Of a stretch of DNA of 64,000 nucleotides, positions 31,671 to 40,652 are shown one piece after another. The stretch lies in the NCBI GenBank assembly GCA_030295235.1, contig AP026127.1:684501-748500 (forward strand), given 5' to 3'. The position numbers and the translations under genes are program-made. Below the pieces are notes generated by a model, which did not search any database, had not been told where the DNA came from, and saw only the letters and a list, made by a program, of their open reading frames with translations. Position 1 is the first letter of the stretch. Each line of letters starts with the position of its first letter. This DNA is from Fistulifera solaris (taxonomy: Eukaryota > Bacillariophyta > Bacillariophyceae > Naviculales > Stauroneidaceae).

Positions 31671-32638
31671 TTATACGATAACACCCGTCACAGCAACGAG
31701 CACGGCAACCGACGGCACGGCCAATCGCTTGGCCGAACTACTCGCACCGGCGCCACCATCCGTGTCGACACCACACACGTTCGGTGAGCAGGGTCGCTCC
31801 TCGCGGAAGGAACCCACGCACGGTGCACCATTTTCCGAAGGCTTGGGATTGTCGCACACCCGAAATCGGGATTGAGTGTTTTCACAGCAGGTGTTGTATT
31901 CGGTCCATTCACCCCATCCTCCGTTGACGACGACTTCACCTTCACTACCACCCGATGTGGGTTCTTCACCGCCGGAAGTCGGGGCGGTTGGTTCACTTGG
32001 AGTGGGTGCCGTCGGGTCACCCATGCACACGCCAAAGTCGTCCGCCGCAAATTGAGTGGAGCAACATTGTTCTCGGGTTTCAAAGAGAGTCTGATTCTCG
32101 ATAGACAATGGAATTTCACAAGCACCCGTGGCCACATTCGCGAAATAACACTCGGTGGATCCATCAGTTCGTTCACACGGAATGGATTCGGTGGCCTCTC
32201 CTACACACAAATTGGCATTGACCGACAAACAAGTTCGAGAGCGTGTATTGGCCAGGTTGCAGCAAGGCGTATATTCGGACCATTCCGACCATCCATCGCT
32301 GCCGCATTGATCATTCTCGCAAGTGAAGGGCAATTCCGAGGGACCCGCGCAGAAAGCTCCTCCTCCCGCTGGTTCTGGATTGTTGCAAACGCGGACCCTT
32401 TTATGAACCCTCCACAACATATGCCGTCATCTACCCAGTCGGACCATCCTCCATTTACGGCCTATTGCCATCAAAAATTTGAGACAGATGAGGTGGAAAG
32501 TACATTTTTACGGGGACACCTCACAATACACGCCGCAAGAAAACAAAGAAAACACACGATACTCTTGAGGCGACAGACACAACTTACCACCTGTGCTGAG
32601 ATAGAAGCACATCCGGTAATTAGCAAAAGTAGCTTCAT
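31671..32638 (-). CDS. Secreted TSP1-repeat protein with GPI-type C-terminus (one frame break)
   Basis: Exon 1 (32588-32638) encodes a signal peptide (MKLLLLITGCASISAQV). An intron at 32462-32587 (GTAAGT..AATAG) leads into three thrombospondin type-1-like repeats headed by GWSDW, GWSEW and GWGEW, each with a CC pair and an R-x-R-x-C strand (RVRVC, RSRTC, RFRVC). Repeat 1 crosses a frame change at T4 (32399-32402). One extra base gives CCGGFIKRVRVCNNPEP and a total of 280 residues. A Pro/Thr/Ser/Gly linker (about residues 165-200) precedes the last repeat. The C-terminus (GAGASSSAKRLAVPSVAVLVAVTGVIV) looks like a GPI-attachment signal. A cell-surface adhesion role is inferred. Confidence 0.8.
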
Positions 32639-33275
32639 TCGAACACCGTTTCTATTTCTCAAGTTGATGCTAATTGTTGACGATGAAACGTTAATCGCTT
32701 TCCTGTTCTAAATCGATATCAATGGAGGTGTTCCTTGAACGGTGTTGTTGTTGATGAGGAAGGCATTCGTGTCATAATAAGTTCAAACGATCTTACATCT
32801 CAATGTCCACCGTTCCGTCGGACTGCGTAAGCCAACGGAGAATAGGACGAATTTTATTGGCATTTTGGCAAGCAAACTTGGTCGAGGATCCAGGATTTGT
32901 GTCCGGATTTTCAATAGTATAAAACATGATTCGTATATGTCTGAATACCGAAGTTCCGGATACATACACTTCCTATTTTCCGTTGAAGTCTAAATGATAT
33001 TTTTTGTATGGAATTTGGAGGGAGAAAAGCGCTTGGCGCCAAACGCCAAACGAAAACGCTCGTAAAGGGGTGAACTGCGGACTTCCCCTGCCCTCATTCA
33101 TGATATTCATGATTGAAAAGGGACGTGAAGTAATGATGTGCATAATCTTTTACAGAGCAGCCTTTAGTTTTAAACTGACGCTGATCCGTCGAAAATGTAA
33201 ATATCAAAGAATAGCATAGAGCTCAAATTCGATAATTAATACGGAATATGTTTTACAAGAAGTACTTCATTTTTT
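32639..33275. other. Intergenic, 637 bp
   Basis: This separates the TSP1 start from the 3' end of the RibD-like gene (both minus strand). It is AT-rich, with no repeats, RNA genes or convincing frames. Confidence 0.3.
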
Positions 33276-35512
33276 TTAAAGAAACCACGGAGCCTGTTCT
33301 TCAACGTAACGTCGGTCCAGCGCCCTCATCGTAGGCTTCATGAACTCTCGAGGACGTTCATCATCTACGAGCACTAGACGCGCGTCTAGACGAACATGGC
33401 GGATCGGTCTCCCGTCAATATTCATTCTGCAATCCATGTCTGCTTCAGGTTCGTCACAGTATTCCAAACTAATGTCTTCTTGATCGGCAAATACCTTTAC
33501 TTTGCGCGCAGGACCACAGGCCGATTGAAGAGCGTTCTCCGCCAGCATCAGCTGCCAGAATCGACCACCAATGGCGTCCACAGCCAAGTGAGCCGACACC
33601 CACTGAAAGGCACCCGCCAATATGGATTGAACACCACGGTCACCCCAACAGCCCGCTCTCCACACGACTGTTTGGTAACCATTGCGCTCACCCAAATGCT
33701 TCATTACATCAACGGGTTCACCCCCTTCTATCGTTTCCACAATAACACCATATTCTTCCAATTGCGCTTTCAATTTCTGTGTTTTTCCAAGTTCCTCTTG
33801 AATAAACGACGTTTCTGACTTTGCCAGCTTTTCGTATTCGATTGCGGCTTGTGCGCACCGTTCGGCGTCGCCGGACTCGATTGCCATGGCGGCGGCTTGT
33901 GCTAATTCGGCACATTTGGCTGCGGCGTTGGCAGCCGCCAAAGCGGCCGCTCTAGCTCTTTCATTCAAACCTCTGCGTAACAAAACCCGGGTCTTTTTGC
34001 GGCCCGTGGCTCTCCAAAAGGACTCAACATCGACACCTCTGGGTAGATTGGGATCTTTGTTCGACAAAGGCAGCTCTGGCAAGTCTGTGGCGTCCATTAC
34101 AATGATTCGTTCGACACCCGCAGGCAACTCTTCACCATGGGTAGCCAACCATTTCAAGCCATTGAGCCGTGCTGTTACCGACGTATCGTCCGTTGGTCCA
34201 TTTCCAGCTTTGGGAAAGGTCGCAACCACAGCATCTACTTGTTCGTACCACGGCATCATAGGAGATCCCATAGTCACGGGATCGCTCTCTAAACTTTCCT
34301 CTTCAAAGTCAACGTTGAAAAAGTCGCCATCTTCCCCTTCGGGTGTGGTATCGGCCCAAATAACTTCCGGTGGCGGAGCGATTTCGAAGCGGCCCAAATC
34401 ACGGTAACTTAGTTTCTTTCCATCTATTTCGGTACCAAAGGCATTGCCGTGACGCGCAAACGCCTGTACATTGTCGGACGCGACCACGGAACAGTGCAAG
34501 AATCCCAGCGGTCGTTTGAACTGACGAAAGTTATTGCGTGCCATGCGATGCAACTTGGAGTTGGCCAAAATAGCATAATCTTCGATCACCGCTTTGCACA
34601 ACGATTCACAAGCCGTTCCTACAAATACATCAATACCCGCCGCATGCAGAGCGGACGCTCCTTTGAGAGCGCGGGATTGCACAGGATCCGCGCACCCGAT
34701 CACCACCCGACGGACGCCGGTCAATTGGATCAATCGCGTCATCGGAGGCAGCGCCGTCCCCTGTCGTTCGTTGGATGGCTCCAGTGTCACGTAAAGAGTG
34801 GATTGGGACAATTCTCGACGAAAGGTTTCGTCTTCGGGCCACGAAACACACCATTCGGAAAGCGGAGTAATGGACAAGCCCGCATTTTCGAAGCACGCCC
34901 TCACGGCATGTGTATTGTAATCACTTCTTCCGTGTCCCATGATTTTGCCTTCCGCGGAAACTAAAACGGCACCAATATCGGGTTGCGGGAAGGGGGATGA
35001 ATCACTGATCATATACAGCAATGTTAGACTTTCCGACGTACATCAAGATCGTATATAGATTCCGTCCGATGAATTACGACTTACCCAGTGATGGCAGCAT
35101 CGATAGCAAGGTGCATGAACTCCTCATCCCGGGCACTCTGTGCGGGATCGACAGCAGTTTGCTGCTGTTCCAAGTTTTCTTCTACTTTCGTAGCGGAAGC
35201 TTCTTTTACAGAAATGTCTTCGGCTTGTATACTCTCCGTAGTTTCGTTCACATTCTTGGATTCGGCGGTCTCATCCTTTTCCTCTACAATTCTGTCTGTA
35301 TTCTTCTTCCCCACTATAACCTCTAACTCTGATGCTTCCTTCCCCGAAAGCCCATTGACATCTTCAACGGCTTTCTTGGCCATGAATGATTGCACTTGAA
35401 TTGCAGCATGAAACGGAGTCCGCCGCCAGTTGGATGGGGTAAAAGCGAAACTGGAGGTGATCAGCCAAAGGCTAGCAATGAACCCATGGGGCAAAAGAGC
35501 GCGTTTCATCAT
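33276..35512 (-). CDS. Plastid-targeted RibD/PyrR-like protein with degenerate deaminase site
   Basis: Two exons with an intron at 35005-35084 (GTAAGT..ATCAG, 80 nt) give 718 residues. Residues 1-23 are a signal peptide ending SSFA|FTPS, a diatom plastid signal. A Glu/Ser-rich linker precedes the cytidine-deaminase fold (MHLAIDAAITG, PDIGAVLVSAEGKIMGHG, TLYVTLEP). The zinc/catalytic residues are missing: HAE is HAV, and the PCxx..PPC loop is PSNERQGTALPPM. The RibD reductase-like segment follows (GVRRVVIGCADPV, HCSVVASDNVQAF). The C-terminal half contains an Ala-rich coiled coil (AALAAANAAAKCAELAQAAA) and a domain I cannot name. Plants also have a deaminase-dead reductase (PyrR), so a role in riboflavin synthesis is plausible. 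Confidence 0.68.
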
Positions 35513-35992
35513 TGCGCTGTCGACTTTCTCGCTTCAAATGATATTAAATAGTTAATAGTTTGAGGAACATACCAATAGATGGAAATGAAAGTGATTGATT
35601 ATGTCGTCGGAATTGAAGAATCATCATATCGCATCTGCGTCTCGATCGTCTCGTCGCGGGGGACGAGTTTTTCTCGTGTCGCTGACATCACTCGTGGCGC
35701 TCGTACGGCGACCGAACTAGGAATGCTTTTAGGCGCCTTCTATTATTTTAAAGCCCTTCATCATCTATAAGTCGGTCGTCAAAACATAATTATAAAGCAA
35801 CAAGCAACTACATATTCCATGCATTACCTGGTATATATCGATCGTTTGTCTTTAACTGTGCTGATTTATTCACAAATAGACTAAGATTGACTCGAGCAAG
35901 TTAAGTTTCGTCCCACAAAAACATGAACTGGATATTCTAAACACTATTACTATTTAATGAATCAATTGACTACTTTTGTCACTGCAGCTCCT
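35513..35992. other. Intergenic, 480 bp
   Basis: This lies between the RibD-like start and the 3' end of ARL8 on the minus strand. A 63-residue plus frame (35579-35770) lacks family features. Nothing else was seen. Confidence 0.3.
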
Positions 35993-36656
35993 CTACTTTC
36001 CCTGAGCCGTCAGCCATTCTACTACTTGATCAATGTTCGTACATTGCAAGGCGGAGATGGGTAGCACAACCCAAGGCGTCTCCATGACATAATTTAACTG
36101 CAACGCCTCAATTAATTCTTGCTCACCAACATGATCGGGAAGATCAATTTTATTCGCCAGCACCAATACGGGCGTAGTGCCGATACTACCGTCGTCGAGT
36201 AGTTTGTGCAATTCCTTTTTCGCGGCCGGTAGTTTGTTGGGTGCCGCCGCGTCCACTACATACAAGACAACGTCACATCCTTTCGTATATCGAGACCATT
36301 CTGACCGATATTGTTCCTGTCCTCCAATATCCCAGCATTTCATGTTCACTTGTCCCTTTTTGAAGACTTTGACATTGAGACCGATCGTCGGGACCGTTTC
36401 GACGGGTTCGCCGTGCGCCAGAACAGAAAGTAAAGTCGTTTTGCCACTAAATTACATATAATCAAATATCACCAGATAAAGGACACAAGTAAGAAAGATA
36501 CGTTTGGTTCAAACAAATGAGATTGAGCTCACAGTGGATGAATAAATCGCCAAAAATAGCACTTCAATCGCCGTACCTATTTTCCAGCCCAATGACCACT
36601 ATGTCCAGCTTTTTCGTATAAAAAATCTCAAGTAACCGAGTAAGGAGAGCCCCCAT
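35993..36656 (-). CDS. ARL8: ARL8-type Arf-like small GTPase (one frame break)
   Basis: Exon 1 (36577-36656) encodes MGALLTRLLEIFYTKKLDIVVIGLEN. An intron at 36448-36576 (GTACGG..TTTAG, 129 nt) completes the P-loop GLENSGKTTLL. Later motifs are WDIGGQEQYR (switch II), NKIDLPD (guanine specificity) and ISALQ. The amphipathic N-terminus without a Gly2 myristoylation context, together with the WDIGGQ and RYTKG strings, fits ARL8 better than ARF1. Between GKTTLLSV and LAHGEPVETVPTIG the frame shifts at about 36420-36424, where one base too many is present. With that allowed for the protein has 177 residues. ARL8 recruits kinesin to lysosomes or vacuoles. Confidence 0.85.
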
Positions 36657-37045
36657 CTTGTTAAGTTTAATTAATCTTCTTCTAGCACTCGTTGTATGTT
36701 CTGGTTATTATTCTGTTGATGATGTTTGCGTTTTTGTGTTGTGTTTTTTTCGTCGTCGTGTGTTCGATTTTTTGCGTTTTCGGAAAAATGACCATGTCGC
36801 ATGGCGAGAAGCGGGTTTCATTTGCTAAATACAAATACTCTTAGTAAATGCGATATTAACTTTTTTACCAGTATACAATTTTTGTGTAGACGACCTTTTC
36901 CCCGACTCGATACCATTATCAGTCACGAAACAGGTCCATCAAAATAGAACCCCATCACCAGGAGTCAAATAACAATATCAGTTAATTTACAAGTGCATAT
37001 CATCCATCGCTTCAATATAGAACCCTGGAGTCCTTGATCTAATTT
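36657..37045. other. Intergenic, 389 bp
   Basis: The stretch separates the ARL8 start and the ArsS 3' end, both on the minus strand. It is T-rich at 36700-36790, next to the ARL8 start, and I see no other feature. Confidence 0.3.
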
Positions 37046-38365
37046 CTAGGCCGTGGTCCCCTGACAGCTGGACCCCATACCTGCCGTGCAACCAAAGCAA
37101 TGATTGTCTGTACGGATCTTGTACTCCCGTAAATCAAAAGAATCAATGTCAAAGACCGAAAGATTATCCTTCAGTCCATAACCTAGCTGCTGATTGAAAT
37201 CGCAATCAAACAATTTTCCATCGTAACCCACACTCACCAAATCACGACACATGAGCGTATCGAGTGTATCGGCATTGAAATTTCGTACCAACAAGTCCAT
37301 GTAGTCCTTCAGTTCATCACGTCGGTGCAAGAAGTCCGCAAAACGCTTAATCGGCATATTCGTAATGGTAAACAAGGAGTTGAACAAGATACCAAAATTC
37401 TCTTCCAGTTGTTCTTTGTAAACGGTTTCCAGTTTTCCCTGTTCCGGGGGCAAAAAGGCACCCAGAGGATTGTAGACCAGATCCAAACCCAGTGCTTCAT
37501 CTTTACCGTATCCGGCTTCATTCAACGCCAGCAAAGCCGCAATCGACCGTTCAAAGACACCATTCCCTCGCTGCTGATTGACATTCTCCGACGAGTAGCA
37601 CGGCAGACTCGCAATGACACGAACCCGATGCTCCTTCAAAAAGTCAATCAAATCCTCTTGCCCCGGTTCTTGCAAAACGGTCAAATTACAACGATCGATA
37701 ATCTCCAGATCGGGCCGCATGGAACGTGCCATGCTTACTAGGTAACGGAATTGCGCATTCAATTCGGGTGCTCCACCCGTAATGTCGAGTGTTTGAATCG
37801 AAGGCGTTTTCATCAGCAAGTCCAGACACTGTGCCGCCGTTTCCGCCGTCATCATTTCTTGTTTGCGGAGGGGTGAACTTTCGACGTGACAATGATCACA
37901 GGCTTGATTGCAGTACAAACCAATGTTTAATTGTAAAATGGTGGGTAATTTGCGATCAAAGTTGGCGGGTAAAAAATCGGAAAAGTGTTTGACTCCCAAA
38001 TCATCGAGAGCGCGACGACGCAACGTGCGTTCTTCTTTGTTTAGAAGAACGGGTTTGGGTTGAGAAGATGAACCTTCCATGCCAGCCAGTGTTTGCTCGA
38101 CGAGCGATTGTCCGAACAAGTCCTTGCGACGCCATTTTTGGGTCTTTTCAACACGAATTTTGTCAATTTCGACAGGCGTTTTCCCATAGTCAGGAAGATC
38201 GAATCGAGATGTGGAGGAAGCATTGCTACTATTTTCTTTGGTGGAAGAGTGTAAAGCACTTATTGTTGTAGGGGTTGTAAAGAATCGAGCAGGTTGTTGA
38301 GGGGCCGTGAAAGCGTTTGCCACCGAAAGCCACGACAGCAGTAGCGCCGAGTAAGAAAGCCGCAT
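37046..38365 (-). CDS. arsS: ArsS-type radical SAM/Cys-rich protein (arsenosugar biosynthesis), plastid-targeted
   Basis: The preferred start at 38365 gives MRLSYSALLLSWLSVANA|FTAPQQ, a canonical diatom plastid presequence; the frame is open to an earlier ATG at 38461. The product has 439 residues. The radical SAM cluster motif is CNQACDHCH, with GG in LDITGGAPEL for SAM binding. The C-terminus has the family's extra Cys motif (FDCDFNQQLGYG, CFGCTAGMGSSCQG). ArsS is known from cyanobacteria and algae and supplies the deoxyadenosyl moiety to dimethylated arsenic. Plastid location fits a cyanobacterial or plastid origin. A second 81-bp inverted-repeat element lies about 120 bp upstream, in the likely promoter. 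Confidence 0.9.
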   Translation of the reverse strand: MRLSYSALLLSWLSVANAFTAPQQPARFFTTPTTISALHSSTKENSSNASSTSRFDLPDYGKTPVEIDKIRVEKTQKWRRKDLFGQSLVEQTLAGMEGSSSQPKPVLLNKEERTLRRRALDDLGVKHFSDFLPANFDRKLPTILQLNIGLYCNQACDHCHVESSPLRKQEMMTAETAAQCLDLLMKTPSIQTLDITGGAPELNAQFRYLVSMARSMRPDLEIIDRCNLTVLQEPGQEDLIDFLKEHRVRVIASLPCYSSENVNQQRGNGVFERSIAALLALNEAGYGKDEALGLDLVYNPLGAFLPPEQGKLETVYKEQLEENFGILFNSLFTITNMPIKRFADFLHRRDELKDYMDLLVRNFNADTLDTLMCRDLVSVGYDGKLFDCDFNQQLGYGLKDNLSVFDIDSFDLREYKIRTDNHCFGCTAGMGSSCQGTTA

Positions 38366-38822
38366 TGTTGAGAGTGAATGAAACAAAAGATGATACGAAA
38401 GGGACTTGTTTGCGAATGATGTATCAAGACAATAATAAACAGCGAGATCTTTTCCCAACATTTTTTTTTTTATTACAGTAGTCAGGAAACGACGTTAAAA
38501 TTCTGCCGCGCCGTAGGCTCTACGTAGAAATTTGTACTGAGAGGCAGAATTTTAACGTCCTTTCCAGACTACCTCATTCTTTTCTGCGTCAGATTTGATT
38601 GGTTTCCCTAAATGCCGTACCGGTATCTAACCGACTATCAGATCAACTGTAGGTTTACATCCCAGTGACTCAGACCAGCCCGCAGTCCCGTCAGTATCGA
38701 CAAAGCGAAAAACAGATATGCTGATGCACAATAAGTAATATAAAAAAATAAGAAAGGAGTAATAATATTACTTTGCCTTGTTAATCGTAACTTCAAACCA
38801 ATTCACTTTATATTGCAATACA
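38366..38822. promoter_or_regulatory. Divergent intergenic region, ArsS / TRIAP1, with an inserted element
   Basis: These 457 bp lie between head-to-head genes. A T12 run is at 38460-38471, followed by the 81-bp inverted-repeat element. The remainder is AT-rich without clear motifs. Confidence 0.4.
38485..38565. mobile_element. 81-bp MITE-like element (copy 2)
   Basis: This copy is the same length as the one at 3222-3302 and differs at about six positions. The 23-bp terminal arms match at 22 positions (GACGTTAAAATTCTGCC is shared by both arms). The flanks extend the dyad: GTAGTCA on the left and AGACTAC on the right, so the joined target would read GTAGTCAAGACTAC, itself a palindrome. No target-site duplication longer than one base is evident. 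Confidence 0.75.
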
Positions 38823-39230
38823 ATGGGAAATCAACCGAGCTCCGCGACCGAGAACCTTTCCTCGGAGCCGAGAAATCTCGACGACACGGCCCCAGCGAAC
38901 GTGCCTCCATCATCGCGCCTGGATACGACACAAATCACACGCCCCCAAAAGAAACGCGAGGGCATGGCATTGATTCAATACCGGTGTCGATCTTCCAAAG
39001 CCAAGTATGAGAAATGTGTTTCCGATTGGTACGGCAATGAATTCATGAAAGGCGATTACGCGAATCAAGAAGATGCGTGTGGGGATTTGTTTGAAATGTA
39101 CAAAAAATGTGTTTTAAAAGGCGTACGGAAAGAATTCTGGGGTAACAAAAGGAGAAACCCAAAGAAGGTAGCTTTTTGTCCGAGCTGGAGGGTGACGAGG
39201 ATTAGGAGTGTACCGAGGATGTGTTGCTAA
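38823..39230 (+). CDS. TRIAP1/MDM35-like twin CX9C protein
   Basis: The ATG at 38823 starts MGNQPSS. Residues about 55-105 match MDM35/TRIAP1: CRSSKAKYEKC (first CX9C), VSDWYGNEFMKGDYANQEDAC, then CGDLFEMYKKC (second CX9C) and VRKEFW. These proteins are oxidatively folded in the mitochondrial intermembrane space and chaperone PRELI/Ups lipid-transfer proteins. The N-terminal 45-residue extension is unusual. The tail as read (KKVAFCPSWRVTRIRS) looks out of frame. One extra A at about 39165 would give KKGSFLSELEGDED and a stop at 39203-39205 (127 residues), a more plausible acidic end, but this correction is less certain than the others. Confidence 0.82.
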   Translation: MGNQPSSATENLSSEPRNLDDTAPANVPPSSRLDTTQITRPQKKREGMALIQYRCRSSKAKYEKCVSDWYGNEFMKGDYANQEDACGDLFEMYKKCVLKGVRKEFWGNKRRNPKKVAFCPSWRVTRIRSVPRMCC

Positions 39231-39292
39231 TAGAAGAAAATAGAATTTCACTACAACTACAACATTTTGACTCGCGAAACGATTCTAAATAT

Positions 39293-40204
39293 TTACATGG
39301 AACGCAAAAGTCCTTTCGCTCTGCTGGAATCTGGTCGAGCCTGCACGAATAAATTGTCTTCCCCTGTTTGGTGTATCCTGACATCGGGGTCAAGATACAG
39401 GACATCAAAGAACGCCTTGGGCGGCTTGGGCCCACTCTTTCGCCGCAATAAACGCGACGTCCACACCAGCAATCGCGTCAAAAAAGTGGCTGGAACGGGA
39501 ATGTACAGTGACCAGCGTTTGGGAACGAAGAAGAATCGACGAAAGGTGATTTTGGCGTATCGAAATTCCAAGGCTACGCGTTGTGGATTGAGTGCCGTGG
39601 CTTTGATTTTGACGAGTAATTGTTCGATGAGTCCGGGTTTGTTCTTGGCGTTAGCCCCTGGAATGAAATCAATGATGTTCGACATCCATCCGTTGACAGC
39701 ATCCACTTCATTTCGAATAATGGCATCGCCGCGCTTGGAATTCTTGGAAAAGGCCGCATCGGCGGCTGTACTAAAGAGCAATTTCCACGGCCCGTGTAAA
39801 GGGCAATCTTCGGCGGCTTGCGGTGTACCCCAAGCATGCGTGGCTTCTGTGGTCGGATTAAAAGCAGCTAATTGATGACATATGCTCGTAATATCGTCCG
39901 CGACGACGCCCGTGGCATCGGAAATGCCGTAAAAATTCACTTTTTGCGGGGCACGCGTTTTTGGATCGAGTTCACCACCTTTGACACCGTACTCAATGCT
40001 TGTTGGCGTAGTGCCATCCAGTGCTTGAATGGCACGGAGTAGATCAATTTTCTGGAATAACTGGGTTTTCAAGGCTTCGGCGTCATGGGAGGCGTTCTCG
40101 ATTCGTGTTGTAAGGGGTCGCCGACCGTTCGTCGGAAGAAGAAACGAATGAACGTTCGCAATGATAGTATGAACGAGTGAAAGTACTATTAATTTCGATT
40201 GCAT
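39293..40204 (-). CDS. Plastid lipid-associated protein/fibrillin (PAP family)
   Basis: A 303-residue protein. Residues 1-20 form a signal peptide ending NVHS|FLLP, a plastid signal. The fibrillin domain shows KTQLFQKIDLLRAIQALDGTTPT near the start, GPWKLLFSTAADAAFS as the typical conserved W-x-L-L-Y/F-T/S block, and the C-terminal FDVLYLDPDVRIHQTGEDNLFVQAR block with the D-x-x-x-R-x-x-R/Q-x-x-x-G-N/D pattern. Fibrillins bind isoprenoids and associate with plastoglobules or thylakoids. It diverges from the BAR gene across a region with a TGACGTCA site. Confidence 0.87.
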   Translation of the reverse strand: MQSKLIVLSLVHTIIANVHSFLLPTNGRRPLTTRIENASHDAEALKTQLFQKIDLLRAIQALDGTTPTSIEYGVKGGELDPKTRAPQKVNFYGISDATGVVADDITSICHQLAAFNPTTEATHAWGTPQAAEDCPLHGPWKLLFSTAADAAFSKNSKRGDAIIRNEVDAVNGWMSNIIDFIPGANAKNKPGLIEQLLVKIKATALNPQRVALEFRYAKITFRRFFFVPKRWSLYIPVPATFLTRLLVWTSRLLRRKSGPKPPKAFFDVLYLDPDVRIHQTGEDNLFVQARPDSSRAKGLLRSM

Positions 40205-40652
40205 GAGTCGTTATTTTTGTCGTTCTCGATGGCGTACAAAATTGCATTTCTTATTGAGTCCTTTACAATCGGCAACGCTCTCATCACTTTTTTGTGGATG
40301 TTGCGACGACGAAATCGGCGACGGCTTTATTATTTGTCGCGGTCCTGGACGAGTTTCCAATCAACTGACGTCACATCATAATGAGGTGAGCTAGTTTAAT
40401 ACTCTGTACTATACTACTCCGTAATAAGAATGCTACAATTTGGCCGAGACTCCTCATCACCGTTTCTGTTTCTGCACCTCTTCCTTGGCTGCGCGCGCCC
40501 AGGTTTGATTTCGCTCGTGTCGCTCGTCCTCGCGTCGCTCTTCGTTCCGTCGCTCAGGAAGCATTGTTTCCAAGGCATACAATAGTCATAAGTGTGTTGC
40601 ATATCTTCCATTCCATCATACTGAAATCGCTTGAAAGTTTTTGTCATAAAAA
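40205..40652. promoter_or_regulatory. Divergent promoter region, fibrillin / BAR protein
   Basis: This 448-bp head-to-head region contains a perfect TGACGTCA at 40366-40373. Short plus-strand frames from 40199 and 40203 overlap the fibrillin start and lack family features, so I do not call them genes. Confidence 0.4.
40366..40373. promoter_or_regulatory. CRE-type TGACGTCA palindrome
   Basis: This is the second perfect copy of the bZIP-type palindrome in the window, also located between head-to-head genes. It lies about 160 bp upstream of the fibrillin ATG. The motif is known for bZIP binding; activity here is inferred. Confidence 0.35.

Noticed and set aside
31872-32711. 279-residue plus-strand frame antisense to the TSP1 gene
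   Set aside because: The minus strand has TSP1 motifs, a signal peptide and splice sites; the plus frame has none.
40199-40394. Short overlapping plus-strand frames at the fibrillin start (60-63 residues)
   Set aside because: They overlap the fibrillin start codon region and the divergent promoter and show no conserved features.
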